A DNA stretch of 64,000 bases from Enchytraeus crypticus (taxonomy: Eukaryota; Annelida; Clitellata; Enchytraeida; Enchytraeidae): the NCBI GenBank assembly GCA_905160935.1, contig CAJHZI010000547.1, positions 925,001 through 989,000 of the forward strand, in the 5' to 3' direction. Numbering within the stretch: the first letter of the stretch is position 1; every line of letters starts with the position of its first letter. This document shows positions 1 through 14,100 of the stretch, piece after piece. The notes under the pieces are model-generated. The model did not search any database. It was not told the origin of the DNA and saw only the letters and a list, made by a program, of their open reading frames with translations. A program made the position numbers and the translations under genes.

Positions 1-356
1 CCTATTGCTTCTTTTGGTCTTTTCTTACACAACGAGGCAATTCGAATGGCTGTCAGCTGCCAGGTAGGGGCGGAAAGTTGCGAACATCGCAGTTGACTCT
101 GAAGTTACGAAGTCGATCCGTTGGATCTCCACAGTCTCTCCTGCAAGTGCAGCTCACATTAAATGTCTCACCCTCGCAATTAAAACGACATATGGCGAGC
201 CCTTTCGCGGTGTGCATCACTACCATGAAGGAACCAAATGGGCACTATGAATCCCGATGGAGTTGACTGCATTAATGGCTTAGCTAGGCATACTAATTTC
301 AATCAATCAATCAATCAAGAAGAATTTAACGTCCGGTTCCTTGCCGTAAGGGACCG

Positions 357-414
357 GAGTATCTTACCGACTTCGCCACAGGCTGGAGCCAGTGGCGAAG
401 TCGGTAAGATACTC
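357..414. repeat. Perfect 23-bp inverted repeat at the SINE head
   Basis: Arms 357-379 and 392-414 are exact reverse complements around a 12-base loop. The right arm is the A-box region of the SINE. Confidence 0.95.
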
Positions 415-500
415 GACCGCGGATCAGTTGATGCGGGTTCAAATCCTGGACTCGCCCGTCACTGACATCGCTTTCGAGTGAGGAAACTGACGTTAACCTT
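357..500 (+). repeat. tRNA-derived SINE copy (family S1)
   Basis: Contains an A-box-like segment (gtggcgaagtcggtaagata) and a B box, gggttcaaatcc, spaced as in a tRNA gene, then a tail gctttcgagtgaggaaactg. At least ten more copies occur in the window. Confidence 0.7.
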
Positions 501-1317
501 AGCTTTTTATAAGGCAATGTCAGGGACGTCTCTTGCAGACTCTACACCAACAGGCGCCAACGCACCACACGATGCCGACTGAGTACGTAGAGACCACACG
601 AGAAAAAGAGATCAAAACAGTGCAAGTCCATGATCCAAGGCAATTTCAGATTAAATCTGCGATAAGCGAGAGACCTCTTTTCTTTGACAAAGGCTTTCTA
701 TGACTTTGCAAAGAGTTAGGGGAGTCTGCTTTGGCAATTGTTTATGCAGCTAGATGATCTGATTTTACGAGCAGCGATTCATAAAATCTATAGTTTCAAT
801 GGCCACCCGAACTATTTCATATCACTGTACTTAACCATTTCTTAATGGCAGCTAGTTCAGCAGCTTCGCTCACACTGACTGTAGTTGTGTTGAGGTTAAG
901 TGTCTGCCATAGTGTCAATGACCGTGACGTCCCGAACGGCACATACCATTGCACCAGGGCACTAAGGTTATTCCGTCAGGACGCTTGCCATTAATAAATC
1001 CTTGCTGAAAAATAATTATGCTAACAATCAATATTTTCAACTTGTTATCTCCTCCGGAAAACCATAAGGATTTTGTTAGATATGATATATACAGTGTCAT
1101 TTAAATTATTTATAAATAATTTAAGTTTCTACATAATGAATTAGTTTCAAAATTCTCAGTAAAAGAAATAAAATTCTGCGAAATCGAAGTCGATTCGTGA
1201 TATTTACACATTGAATTTTTGATACTTAAGACACTAATTTATTAGTAATAATTTTCCTCTATTATGTATGTACACCGCTTTTAAAAATTTAACTATTCCA
1301 CAATTCTTCCACAATTA

Positions 1318-1524
1318 TTCCACAAATAGTACGGCAGCGAAGGAAGGCAACGGAAACCACCTCAGAAGTCATACTTTTCCCAAGCTAGAGGCTACATAAG
1401 GTATGGAAAGGCATAGACTTTATGAAGGGATTAACTAGTTGATCTAAGGGTGTGCTCTTGTGGAGTGGGAAAGCAGACTTTGAGTATGAATATGTACCTT
1501 GAACCTGCCACGTGGCAGTGCACT

Positions 1525-1585
<61 letters not shown>
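1318..1585 (-). repeat. Dispersed element (family R5) with (GA)n end
   Basis: Reverse copy of an element seen near 20525, 33700, 34790, 40145, 53930 and 56250 (marker on its forward strand: caggttcaaggtacatattc). It runs into a (GA)n microsatellite at about 1526-1584. Confidence 0.6.
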
Positions 1586-1587
<2 letters not shown>

Positions 1588-2358
1588 GGCAGCTAATTTA
1601 AATCATTTCATTCCATCTCAATATAACGATTTCTTTCTGTTAGGAAGGTTTCGACGAGTTTAACTTTATGCACACACATACATTATATTTCATCATCTTG
1701 TCTGTAGAGATAAATCATTATTATAAAAGCACAAATATTTTCTAAGCGTGCTTCTTCGTAGTGTCAAAATGGCGGTCCGTTTTAATCATTATGGTAAACT
1801 AAACTCACCGCAAATATACCCCGAGGAAAGAGGGCAGGAAGCAAAGTATAGAATATGATTTACAAGGCATTGCACACAGCTCATAATTTACTTGTACCGA
1901 TAGCTCAAGGGCCTTATAGGCTTTCTAAGTACACTAAGATTGTTACTACATAAAAGGCAGTACCAGGGCATCGCTGTATTTATAGCCGCTACACCATGAC
2001 TGTACGCTTAGTCACTGCTTGCCTGTGGCTGAACTAGTTCAGAACTCTACATCTGGCCACAATACTAGGCAATTCTACTTACACAGAAGGCCTATACTGC
2101 TGCTTGAAAATTTCGGCAATCTTCGTGAAGAAGTTGGCTCAATACTTATTAAGAGATTTGCTAGAGCGGTCTAGCCAATTTTCAGTATTCCTATACAGAA
2201 TTCATACGTTCAGAAGGTAACTGCATAATAAATAGAACATAGCTTAAAAGGCACCAATAGACGCAACGATAATTTAAGGGTAATTTTGTGCCTGAAAAGA
2301 GGTATTTAATCTTGTTATTTAGTAGTTCTGCCGGTACAGATATTGCTGGTAAATCAAG

Positions 2359-2463
2359 ATGTACATCAGAAGTGAGTCAGTCTACCTCGTTGTCGCAGTC
2401 GTTTATTCACTAGTTGATCATTTGATCTCAGCGCCAGTCATCAAAACTTCACAAGATGCCATG
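2359..2463 (+). CDS. MMP exon 1: signal peptide
   Basis: Encodes the initiator Met and a hydrophobic leader (core [10 protein letters not shown], probable cleavage after ISA). Ends in phase 0 at a consensus donor, gtaagt. The start was chosen because the leader directly follows it and no longer in-frame leader is visible. Confidence 0.75.
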
Positions 2464-2525
2464 GTAAGTGTTCTGATTGTTTATGACGAAATTCTGTCAA
2501 TGGCTAGCTAGTGCTCCTCTTTGCG

Positions 2526-2584
<59 letters not shown>

Positions 2585-5392
2585 AAATGTTTTGACAAAT
2601 GGTTTAACCTGAATATTACAAATTTCTTGAAGCTAGAAGCTGAGGTCCATTTTAAGTCAGTAACATCAGTTTCCTGATTCAAACATCATACCATTAACTG
2701 GCTAGTACTGGATTTGGAATCAACTACTGATGCAAAGATCTTATCTTGATCCGGCGACCATAACTGATCTTCTGCTTGGCACATATAATTTACATGCTCA
2801 ACAACTTGTCAACAAGCCTGCTGCTATGCATCTAATTCCTACGCACTTTTGTGATCTAATGCTGTACGAACTATAACTGTTACAACGTTATCAAATCCAA
2901 ATGCAAACTTTTAGCTCAAGAAAAAAGGTTACGATGTAGTTAACTTTGCTTACTTCAGTTTCTACTCTGGCTAAGTCATTGCATATGGACAGTAGACGCT
3001 TAGCCTACTTTACAATGAACTGAATACAACAATGAGGGTTTTTCTAGGGGAGAGGTGTTGCTGATATATCTTAAGAGAAGTTAACCGTACTTTAACATAG
3101 TCTTCAATCTTTTTAGGCTTTTAGAGGTGGCCAAATTGGAGCCAAAAGTTTACAGATTATGTGTATACTATACTTAATGATCCATTAGAGTATATAGCAT
3201 ATACAGTGCTTCATATTTACCTAGTTCGGCATATTTTATTCTTTACTTAGAATCTCAGCCGTGCTGATCAGAGAGTAAAATCTCGGACATTCACTGGACT
3301 GGTTACACAGAAAATGGACAAAAAATGGCCTAACGGTTTAAGCATGTGCTGTTAAAAGTGGTAGATATCAACATAGTTAATCATTTCACTATAATGCGTG
3401 CTTAATTGTTAGTCTGTTATTTGCAAGTATATACCGGTCCTTGGGCTAGCTAAGACGCAATTTGACACTAGGATATCCAATCAATAATATTATATTTGTG
3501 AATATCAGTAACAGGTACCAGAGCCCCGTATAATTATAAATTATTGCCTCAATATATTGAGAATTTATATTTTATAATTTATCTTCTACTTCTTTGCTTA
3601 GAAATTTTTGTTTCTTTACTATTTTACCTTATTTGTGTATTAGTTTGCTTATATGATTTTTACTTTCTATGCTGCTACCTAAACGGCGGAACAAAAATAT
3701 CTACGCTGGTTTAACATGTATGTTTAACATTTTAACCTTGAGCAAACAAATTTTGCAGAAATGCTACGGAATGCGGAACCCGATAAGCCCTGGGTTTTAT
3801 GGGCCTTGCTGCTCGCTGATGCGACCAATTGTCACCAAAAGAGGACACGATGTTAATCTAGAAATGCTCCATGTGTAGCGTATTTGACGTTAGGGAATTT
3901 ATTTCATTTAATACTCGTACCATCCTAAATTTGTGTGATAAATTTTTTAACAATAAACTTTCAAGTAAGTTCAAAATTAAAAGTTCTACTTATATCTTAT
4001 ATCTACGAATATCTTTCCGTTTATAACATCGGCTATAAAGTCTCATTCTATCATATCTATTATATTAGTCAAATATATTATATTATATATATATATATAT
4101 TATATATATATGTATATATATAATATTATATTATTATATATTATTATATATTATTATATATTATATATATATTATATTATATATTATATATACATATATA
4201 TTATATTATATTATAGTCTATTATATCAGTCTCATGAAAACACGATGCACATGTGAAGTTGAGCAACTGTTGATTTACATAGCGTTACTAAGTTTATTAA
4301 AATATTAGATTCACACACTGTAATGTTGACTTCAAGTACTAAAAGCATTACAAATACCCGAGCTTAGATGCAAGATCCTTTGTTTGAGCCGTCACATTCT
4401 ATAGAGTCTCTACTTAGCGATTCTCATTTGAACTGTTCAGGCGTAGTTTACATAATTGTTATTATTTACATTCATTGCATTCCACAATAAAGTTCTATTT
4501 GGTGCAAATTGAACGATGTAAGGTAGTTTGCATTACTATACTGCTTTCGTTATCAGGTCATGAGACGAACTTGTTGAGTCATGATTGTATTGCATACGTC
4601 TTTACTTTTCAGAAATTTTTAGGTCTACATCAAGAATGATTATATGAAAAACTGTTATTTTTATTAACATGTTAATATTAGCAAAACTGTCGCCATGAAT
4701 ATTTGCTCCTGAGGATCGAAATTGGAGTGTATTAGAGGAATTTCCAAGCTTTAAGTTGGACAATTCTTTTATTATTATGTAACGCAGTTTAAATATTTAG
4801 GTCACATTATAACCAATGGTGGTCGTGATAATAACGATATACAGCGTGAAATACGTGGTATGTTTATGCGTACGAATATATTAAAGCTTAGATTTGCTTA
4901 TTGCTCTCTTAATGTTAAGAGGGTCCTGTTCAAATCCTATTGTATGTGCTTCTATGATGTGGCACTATGGTCGTCGTTTACAATAGGTTTAATAGAGAAG
5001 TTTCGATCTTGCTATAATAAATGTATTAAAATATTTTTTGGATACAAACGTTACAGCAGCCTAACTATCGTGCTGCTAGAAACCAGATTGCCTAGTTTTG
5101 ATACTATCCTTTCAAATTACAGATTAAAGTTTAGAATGTGCTTGCAGGATAATGCTAATATGCTAGTTAAGTGTTTTGATGTTCTGAGCCTATTATAGAC
5201 TTGTATGCCTAATTCTATAAGTAATTGTTTTAGGCCTATAGCTCAATTTATGCGCAGACTATTTGCTTTTCTCGTTTTTGTTGCATTGTTCTATGTGCAA
5301 GATTCATGTATGGGTTTTTACGCCTGAAATAAAGCAATAAATAAATAATTAAATATAAATTAAAATAAATACATGTATGTACAATAGGCCTA

Positions 5393-5435
<43 letters not shown>

Positions 5436-8400
5436 CATTCATTCATTCATTCATTCATATGTTCATCCTGCGCCGCATGAAGGAGGACGTTTTCGACGAC
5501 GTGCCGCCCAAGATCATCCAGGAAAAGGAATCAGGATAATATATACATTATATAATGATAAACAGTACATACATATATACATGTATATACATTTCATAAA
5601 GACGAAACTTTTGTGAATGAATGAGCGATTGCGTCAAACAAATCAGACAAAATACGCATGAATATTGATGTACCTGCATGTATATTATTGATGCTTAATA
5701 TGGATTCCAGACATATGCACAAATGTTTGCGTATAGTCCTATGTCTATATGGTGTATGTGCTTATACATGTATATGCACATTTACACAGTATATTAATAA
5801 TTGTATGCTAAGAATGTTAGGATCGACTCTAACATTAATAAGAAATTTACTTTAAAGATTATATAAAGATCATTCACTATGCATGATATACATGTACATG
5901 TTACAATATTCGGGCCTTAATATCCTGTTTCGTGTTCTTTACAGCTTGCATTTGGTTACACTTTTGACTTTTCTGAAAACCCATTATTCACACATTTATG
6001 AGCTACAATGCTACAATGCTAGAGCAGATGTAACCCGTGAGAGTCTAGTAGTTTTCATTTCAAGCAGAAATGCACTGACTAGACGATTTATGATGCGAAA
6101 TGTTGAAATATTGAAAATAACAATAATAATAAATAGAAATAATAATACCAAGTTCATCCAGGAAATTTATTACGATTAGTATTAGTATTAGTATTTATTA
6201 CGAAATCTTTACACCCGGGGGCAATAATTATTAAAAATAAAAATATATAAAATATTCATAATAATAACAATAAAGTTTAACATGAATATTAATTTGCCTC
6301 AGCATTCCTAAACTAATCGCGCCCAGGCTCCAGAAATTGCTACAACAATTTAAACGAGTGGAATTGTGCGCATATTATGAGCATATTGTGATTAGTAGGG
6401 GACAGCGAGGGTTGGGGATGGTCTATTCGTATACCTACACTGGTTTAGCTGGAATTCAATGGACGACGATGATGATGAAGATGATGATGATTCCTAAAAA
6501 AAGCAAAATACAGATTTAGAATTCCCAGATAAAATGTCCGACTTCTAAAAGTAAAACTATGGCGATGAGTCAATTATAGCTGGTAGATTTTTAATAATCC
6601 ATATTAAGTTATTTTTAGGAAATACTGTATACAACTGTCGTCAGTTTGCATAATATTTACATATCTGATTTAATGACTCATTGACTAAGTCCCATCGATT
6701 TCTGATAAACAGTACGGTTGAACTTCTTTCAAGTCTTATGCGCAGAAAATTCTCGTTGATAAATTTATTTTTTCGCGGCGACACAGACGCTTCATTGCGG
6801 TTGTAATAAATTATCACGTCGCTTTCTTGACTCTCAGTAAATGAGAACATCATCTGAACAAATAGACGCACTCTTGGAGAAACATATGAGTCATGAAATA
6901 CATTATGATAATGATGATAATAATAATAAAATAAAAATAATAACAAAAGAGTATAAACGACAATAAATGAAACGACACAATAAAGGGCAGCACAATAGTG
7001 TATCAAAATGCCTCAAACTGCGATACAATGCTATGCACTATAATGTCCTTCACTTTATTCTTTGAAACGTGGAATTTTTGTAAATTTCTTTAGAGTTGCC
7101 CTTCACACCATTTTGCTAATTGTAATGAATGAACCGCTTATCAGACAGCCTTTGACTACTGAATTTTAATTCCAAATACGATGTCATCCCAATACTGCAG
7201 GAATACTTTAAATTCGGTTTCAACATATTATTTCTACTGTACATTTTGTGTTAAAGTGTAGGCTGATATAAATGTATTAAACTATGAAGAGTCAAAAAAA
7301 ATTAATTCAAAATTCTATCTGTTCTTAAAGGCTAATTTGTTGTTGTGATTAATGGCATGAACTTTAGCCTACATGTATGTTTATAATTTTGCAGAATTAT
7401 CTAAAAAAATATGGACACGTAACAACGGAAGACACAATTCTGGGGTCAGTCATATTTGAAGAAGCTCGACTGCGGGAAGCACTAGTCCGGTTTCAGATTT
7501 TCACGGGTCTTGAACCTACAGGTTTGATGTCTATACCTCGACAAGCTCAACATGAATTAATTTTTTGTTAAGATGTGGAAAACGGTGCGTAGTTAGTTTT
7601 TGAGGGCTAAATAGTCAGTTTCCAGCACGTTGGCCTTTGGGCTACTCGTGAAGTCACAACCAATTGTTCACTGTTGCAGTTTATTGTTTACTGTTCCGTT
7701 ATTTTGTAAAGTGTAATAGCTTGAAATAACGAAATAAATAAACGGTCAAGGTCGCAGAAGAAGACTTAAATCAGATAAACATTTCGTAAATTTAACGTTG
7801 TTTCAGCTTCACCTTACTGCACTAGAGAATCTCTGTTAACATGTGAACATTAGCGAATAAAAAACAGCGTAACTTTGCTTAAAATAGTTCTCCATACTTT
7901 GACAATCACCGTTCGTCGCAGTATTAATACTAATAATTGTAATACGGACAATTGATTGTTCTAGTTGGAGGATTTAATGCACTTTTATATCACGCGACTG
8001 CCTGGTAAACGCATGCAGGAGGACTAAGTCTGTAGTATTTAACATAGGTCTAGACGCGGTATATGACAGAAGACTTTATTTTCGGTTTACTGCTCTCTTT
8101 AGCAGAAATATTTTCTATATTAGTTTGACTCAAATGTCAAAAGATATTATATTCTGCAAATATTTTCCAAGTACAATAGATCTAAGCTTTACTGAACATG
8201 TTTAGTATACATGCATATTGAGTGCCAAAAATTGCATAAAACTATATTACGCCGCTAGGTTTAATTATGCATATAATACTAGACGCTAAGTCTAACTTAG
8301 CATTTAATTCTTTAATGACCTACTCGTACATCAAATTGAAGTTCAATCTTTATGCTATTATGTACATACATGTTGATATACTTTTTCTAATATTTTAAAA

Positions 8401-9055
8401 TTTAATTGCTATTTTATGCAGGAGTACTTGATGATCCTACAATAAAGAAGATGCAACAACAACGATGCCAGAGTAAAGACAATACTGATAGAATTGCTCG
8501 ACGAAAAAGGAGATACATAGCTGAAGGTTTGTTTTCAAATCCTTACGTCACCAAATCACCACCAAAAAATGTCACCAAATCAGAAAAAATCATTAATTTC
8601 GCATCGCACAAATTATTTCAACAATTAATTATTAAATAGAACTCAAATTCTTGACTTATATCAAATTTCTCAAGATAGTATTAATGGCTAGTTGTCATAA
8701 AAACCCTACTCTATGTAGTTTCATCAATATAATACGGAAAATCTCGGCCTTTAAGTTAATCTATATCAAGACATTTTTGCAGAATATCAACATAGCACTA
8801 AATAATAAATTTGAAAATTGTGTAGCTAATTGCCAATTTTACGACTTGGCAGTAGATAGTTACCGACGGATTTATCGAAGGGATAGTCATATTTGGATTT
8901 TATGAACACGTTAAGACCTGATGAAATTGCTATACAAATTTACACGAATGGAAAACTTTCAAATAGGAAATTGACTGATGATATGATGTAGGACAGAGAG
9001 GATTTGAGACAGTCAATTCGTATCCCGACCCTAGTTTAACTAGGATTCAAGGGAA

Positions 9056-9096
<41 letters not shown>

Positions 9097-10943
9097 CGAT
9101 GATGATGATGATGATGATTAAGACCTGATAAACTGTTCCGATTTATCAGCTAATTGGTAAGAGGATGCTAAGAGAGACTATACGGGAGCGACGGTTAGAC
9201 TGTTGAAATTCAAACTTCTCGAATGAGTGCCATTGGGCTAAATTGTCGCTAAAATCATTTCATAGCATTACATAATTATGCGATCTCTACAGTAGATGTA
9301 TTGCTCAAGCTAATACGCACATAATATATAGTGTTACAATTTCTAAATGATCCCACGAAGGCAATACAAACAGGGTGAAGCAAATGTTATTATACAATAT
9401 TATTATGTGTATAGTCCTACTGCTTTCTACCTGAATAGCAGGTGCTCACTTTTAGTCTGATTTTAATTTTGATATATTAGTATGATATTATAACCGAGAT
9501 TCTAGCGGAGTGAAATATATCTTACACGTCATTAATGTAGAACTCGTAGTCTCGTACCACAAAACTAGCGTTATTTGTGGCTTAGTTTTATCATTCTCTC
9601 GTTTCTCTCGTTTTCTGCCAAAAAGCAGGCACAAAGTGCATATATCTGCTCACTGTCTTCTTTCATGCTCTTCAAGAGCTTGAAAGAAGTCATTAATTAA
9701 TCCAATCACCATGTCGATACAATTTTCAATTTATTAATGTATTCTCTCTCTCCTTCTTAGTGCACTGCCTACAGGCAGGTCCATGGTATATTACGCCTCC
9801 ACTCATCTCTATCTTCCGCTTTTCTCTTCATATCCACATACAAGTGGATTTTTAAATTATTTATAACATTCCTTTGGATATAGCATTATTCTTGGGGATT
9901 TTACTAGCGACGAGGTGAGCCCCCTAAGTCTTTCTCAGCTTCGACTAACATTTGCTGGGAGGGGCGTTCTAAATATGAGACGCTGACGTAAATATGAGTT
10001 CTAATACGTTTCCTATGGCCTTCCGCAGTTGTCACTTAGTTCTTGTTATGACAGTCATTATGATGGCCATAAAAGTTTCAGCTAGGGATAGCCGAGTGGA
10101 TAACAGACATGTAAGATGAAAAGGAAGCCATCTGTTCGAATCTCGGCTGTACCCTCTCTGCCAGTATCCCTTGTGGTGGAGGCACTTTGATATCGAAAGG
10201 GGCACTTTAGGAGAAGCACACACTTTATGCAATACGTGCAGTGGTGCACTTATATTTTGAGATGAATAAAAATTTTACATAGCATTATATTGCACATATC
10301 CCTCCCTGCCTTCCCACCTAGGTGCCTTTTGTTGTAAGTGCAAAGTGATGTTGTTCTAATCTGTGCTGATCTGGTAGATACACTGGTATATAGAAAATAT
10401 TAATTATTTCATAGTACATTTAATGATATGGTCTAAAATATCATTTTTGGCATTGACTATATCCCAATATTTGGGTAGGCACGGAGGGACTAGATAAGAA
10501 ATTAAACCTGAAGCTTAGTTACTGTTAGGTCGCTAGATATATACCACTGGGTTTTTATTTTTCCCTCTGGAAGAAAACCGGTGTCAGAGCGCAGGATCGA
10601 ACTTGCGACCTTTCACTCTAGAAGCGACCACGCTGCCTCTAGACACAGGGCATTCAAGTCGCAGAGTATAAAACTCATTTAAGAGCTGCTGTGAATTTTC
10701 TTGTGTTAAATCTTGACAATTTTTGAATTGATTGTCTAACTTAAAAATACTCAAATTAGAAAGAAAATGAAAATATATTTATACTACAGTAGTACTGTTA
10801 TAACGATATCAATCAACAAATAAGGTTAATTTAAAATTCGTAAAATGTAATTTATTTTATTAAAGGTTTCATTGTCACAGATTGTCTAAAAACTGAACTA
10901 TTTATATTATTTACATATATATAATGCATATTGTATATATATA

Positions 10944-10984
<41 letters not shown>

Positions 10985-11035
10985 CATTTACATGTATATA
11001 TACATATATATATACAATGTATATATATATATACA

Positions 11036-11103
<68 letters not shown>

Positions 11104-14100
11104 TTTTCTTAGTAAGCTTCAATAAAATATGCAAAATTTATAAAATTACCTAAATATGAAGTATTACATTTGCAGGCAGCAAGTGGGGCACAACTTCTCT
11201 GACGTACAGCTTTTGGGACTACACCAGTCATCTTGCTCGACAAGACAATAGAAATATTGTAGTCAAAGCATTCTCTGTGAGTATTCATTCCAGATTAAGA
11301 TTTAATTTCTGTGAAGCTGAAAGTATTAAATAGTAAAATTTTTGTGAATGTGATGTCGGCTACTAGGCCTGGACTTATTTACTTTCGTGATATTTTCTTT
11401 ACTGTTTTTTTGTTTTTTGTTTGGTTTGTCTGTATGTGTACGTGGTATGGGCTGTTATGCTTAAATTACACTAGTTAATAGCTAAAAAACCAAATAACAT
11501 CTGTACTAAAACATTCATTTGCTCTGAATTCAGTAAACTCAACTATAGAATTTATCAAAATTCAACTACTATAGAAATTTCCACAAATTTAAAAAACTAC
11601 TCAAACATTTTCCAGTGAGTGAAAGGAAATGGGTTTCGTCTTTTGGGTTCCTTCATATATTCACATAATAATATATAATCACATGCCTTAAATCACATCT
11701 CATTTTCCCATTGCGACTAATTGCCTCATTCAATCAACAATGATAGTTTTAAGTTCGTTATATAAATAGCTGACATGTAATATAAAACGACATTCCATTA
11801 TAAAAAGACGATTACGTTTTGCGTCTTCTTTCGTATACATCAATGAAATTCTTGAAGACATCCACAATTATTTAATTCATTTTTTGCTACTAAATATTAT
11901 TTCATTCGTCATCGTTAAAAATTCAAAGAAACGCATCTAAAAAACTTCTTGAAATAATAGTCTTACTTTTATCAATTCATTCTATTGCTTACGTCGTCGT
12001 CGAATCTGAGTTAAGTTGAAATAGTTGCGAAAAAATGAAGCGACATTTCGCTTTTGGCACCTTCCAAATTTCTAAATTTTACAACTGCATTTTGATTTAT
12101 GAAGAAACCTAAAGTATGTCTTAGAATTTATCAGTAATTTCCGAGGTTGCTCAAGCTTTTCAGAGAAAATGAATAGTTCAACCATTTTCGGTCCAATGGA
12201 GAAGACCTTGCACACAAAGAATAGTAAGCGCCTTGAAAGCGTTTTCACACTGCATTAAATCTACTGGCAACAATAAACCCTTAAAATTTTAACTTTTTGC
12301 ACCGACACAAAGCAGGTAAGATATCAATTTGTTCATAAGTAAGAGTCACGGCTATCTAATAGTGTAGCTGTTAACGGCTTTATGAAGAGTTTTTAAAAAT
12401 TGTATTGTTATTTAAACGAAAGGTACAATTCGAATGTGGTTTTAAAACTGCAGGACGCTTAAAGGATAGCCAACATAAGTTTTTGGCTATTAATTATTAC
12501 CTGTCAATAATATAGTACTAAATAGCTGTCTAATATATTGAACTACTATTTTCGTATGGAAATTCTAAATAGTAGGATTAAAAAATAATTAGTAATTTAT
12601 TTCTTCACTTTTTCGTCTCATGTGTCAAGGTCTAATTGGTGAAAGAGCTAGTTCACCTTCAGTGAGCTCATCTTCATCTTTTCACTTTAAATGCGTTCAT
12701 TACAGCATTGATAATATTATTACTATTGCATATGGTTCACTCAAATATTAAAAATTAGTAGCAAAATCTGGGCTTATTCGTTCTGACTCTAGCAGAATAA
12801 AAACTAAAATTTATTGGAATTTAAAACTACAAATCTATATAGCAATCTGCACAATATTGTAGTTCAATATTGTAACGGTCTTTTAGCGAAACTATTTATG
12901 AACAGCTTATGTTTTGGGTGTCGTCAATCATCAATCAGCTATACCGTACCTGAGGTCAATTGTTCTAGGCTATACGAGTGGTTTGATAGGTTAGGTTTTC
13001 GACTACGCATCAGTAGGCGCAGGGTTTAAATCCAGCTGCTGTTAGGTTACTGCAATGGTTTCGAGAGAGTGAACTGACGTTAAATTATGTTCTAGTTATT
13101 TATCTATGGTAGACGTTCTTGAAGTGCTGATTAGTCACATGCAAACCGCGCACAGAATATTCTGAGCTGTTCAAAATTGACCTCATTGCAAGAATCGCCA
13201 GGTCATTTTCCATTGCAAGACATGGTTGAATTTCAATAACAATCTAATTCACATATTTCTATGAATACCGCCATCACTTGTCCACGCTTCGCTGTCCATA
13301 CATAATAGCACTAGTCATATTTCTACTCGACCTCTGACATGGGCACAATAGGACGTCTCTCGTTACATCTTAACGTTTACTATCATTTCGCTTTATATCT
13401 TCTAGCAACCCTACACTTGAAAGGACCCAGAACTTATAGCCAGTGACTAATATGTCTTCAGGTTAACTAACCTTAAGAGGTTTCTTGGAAGAATAATTTA
13501 TTAATTTCAGTATTGTCAGACTTCATCTGACCTTAACTAATTTTATTTCCTACAGGAGTTCACAAAAGGCGCCGTATATCAGCATGGTATTTGCTGAGTC
13601 ATAACTAAATAAAATGGTCATAATTTGTCACTATCATAAATTCATAACTTCAAATAACTTTGTTACGAACAATATTAAGCTAGGCCAGTGGCATGTTGGC
13701 AAGTTTGTTTCACAGCGCATCAGTGGGGGCAGGGTTCAAATTCCTGTCACTGACACTCTATTCGAGGAGTATTTAATTTTAAGATAGTTACGAATACAAA
13801 TTTAGTATGCGAGCATGGGTTGCAAATTAACTATGATGTTCGATCTATGATGTACATGTATAAGTATGCGACTAATTATCGTGTTAAGCACTCAATGCCA
13901 CTCATATCAAAAGTATCCAAGGTTATGAAATTGGGTTGCATAAATAAAACATATGTACCTAGTTCATACTAAATTATATATTATTTAAATTATTGAATTC
14001 AGGATACTTGTTCAAAAAATTTATCCAAATTGAGCAGTTGATTAATTGAGATTGATCTTGTTTAACATTGCTATTGTAATTGGCTCTTCTGTGGCGTAAG

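Larger units (their letters stand above)
300..600 (+). repeat. Nested short dispersed elements
   Basis: An element starting with (ATCA)n and then aatttaacgtccggttcc is interrupted near 350 and resumes near 508 (aaggcaatgtcagggacgtc). The interruption is a tRNA-like SINE on the same strand. Other copies of the outer element lie near 16970, 18600, 36815, 50225 and 52607. Confidence 0.7.
1..2358. other. 5' flank of the metalloproteinase gene, repeats only
   Basis: No exon with conserved protein content was found. The stretch holds a nested pair of short dispersed elements (about 300-600), a reverse copy of another dispersed family (1318-1525) ending in a (GA)n run, and otherwise unique AT-rich sequence. 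The promoter and any 5' UTR exon of the downstream gene should lie here, but no core promoter element stands out. Confidence 0.5.

Noticed and set aside
2477-2677. ORF with Ser-Leu repeats
   Set aside because: Translation of the (CT)n run in MMP intron 1.
10080-10165. Possible tRNA gene
   Set aside because: A- and B-box-like segments are present, but acceptor and anticodon stems do not pair; more likely a SINE head.
10852-11125. Overlapping ORFs of repeating Tyr-Ile
   Set aside because: Translation of a (TA)n microsatellite on both strands; not a gene. The same applies at 34200, 43430-43650 and 44668-44925.
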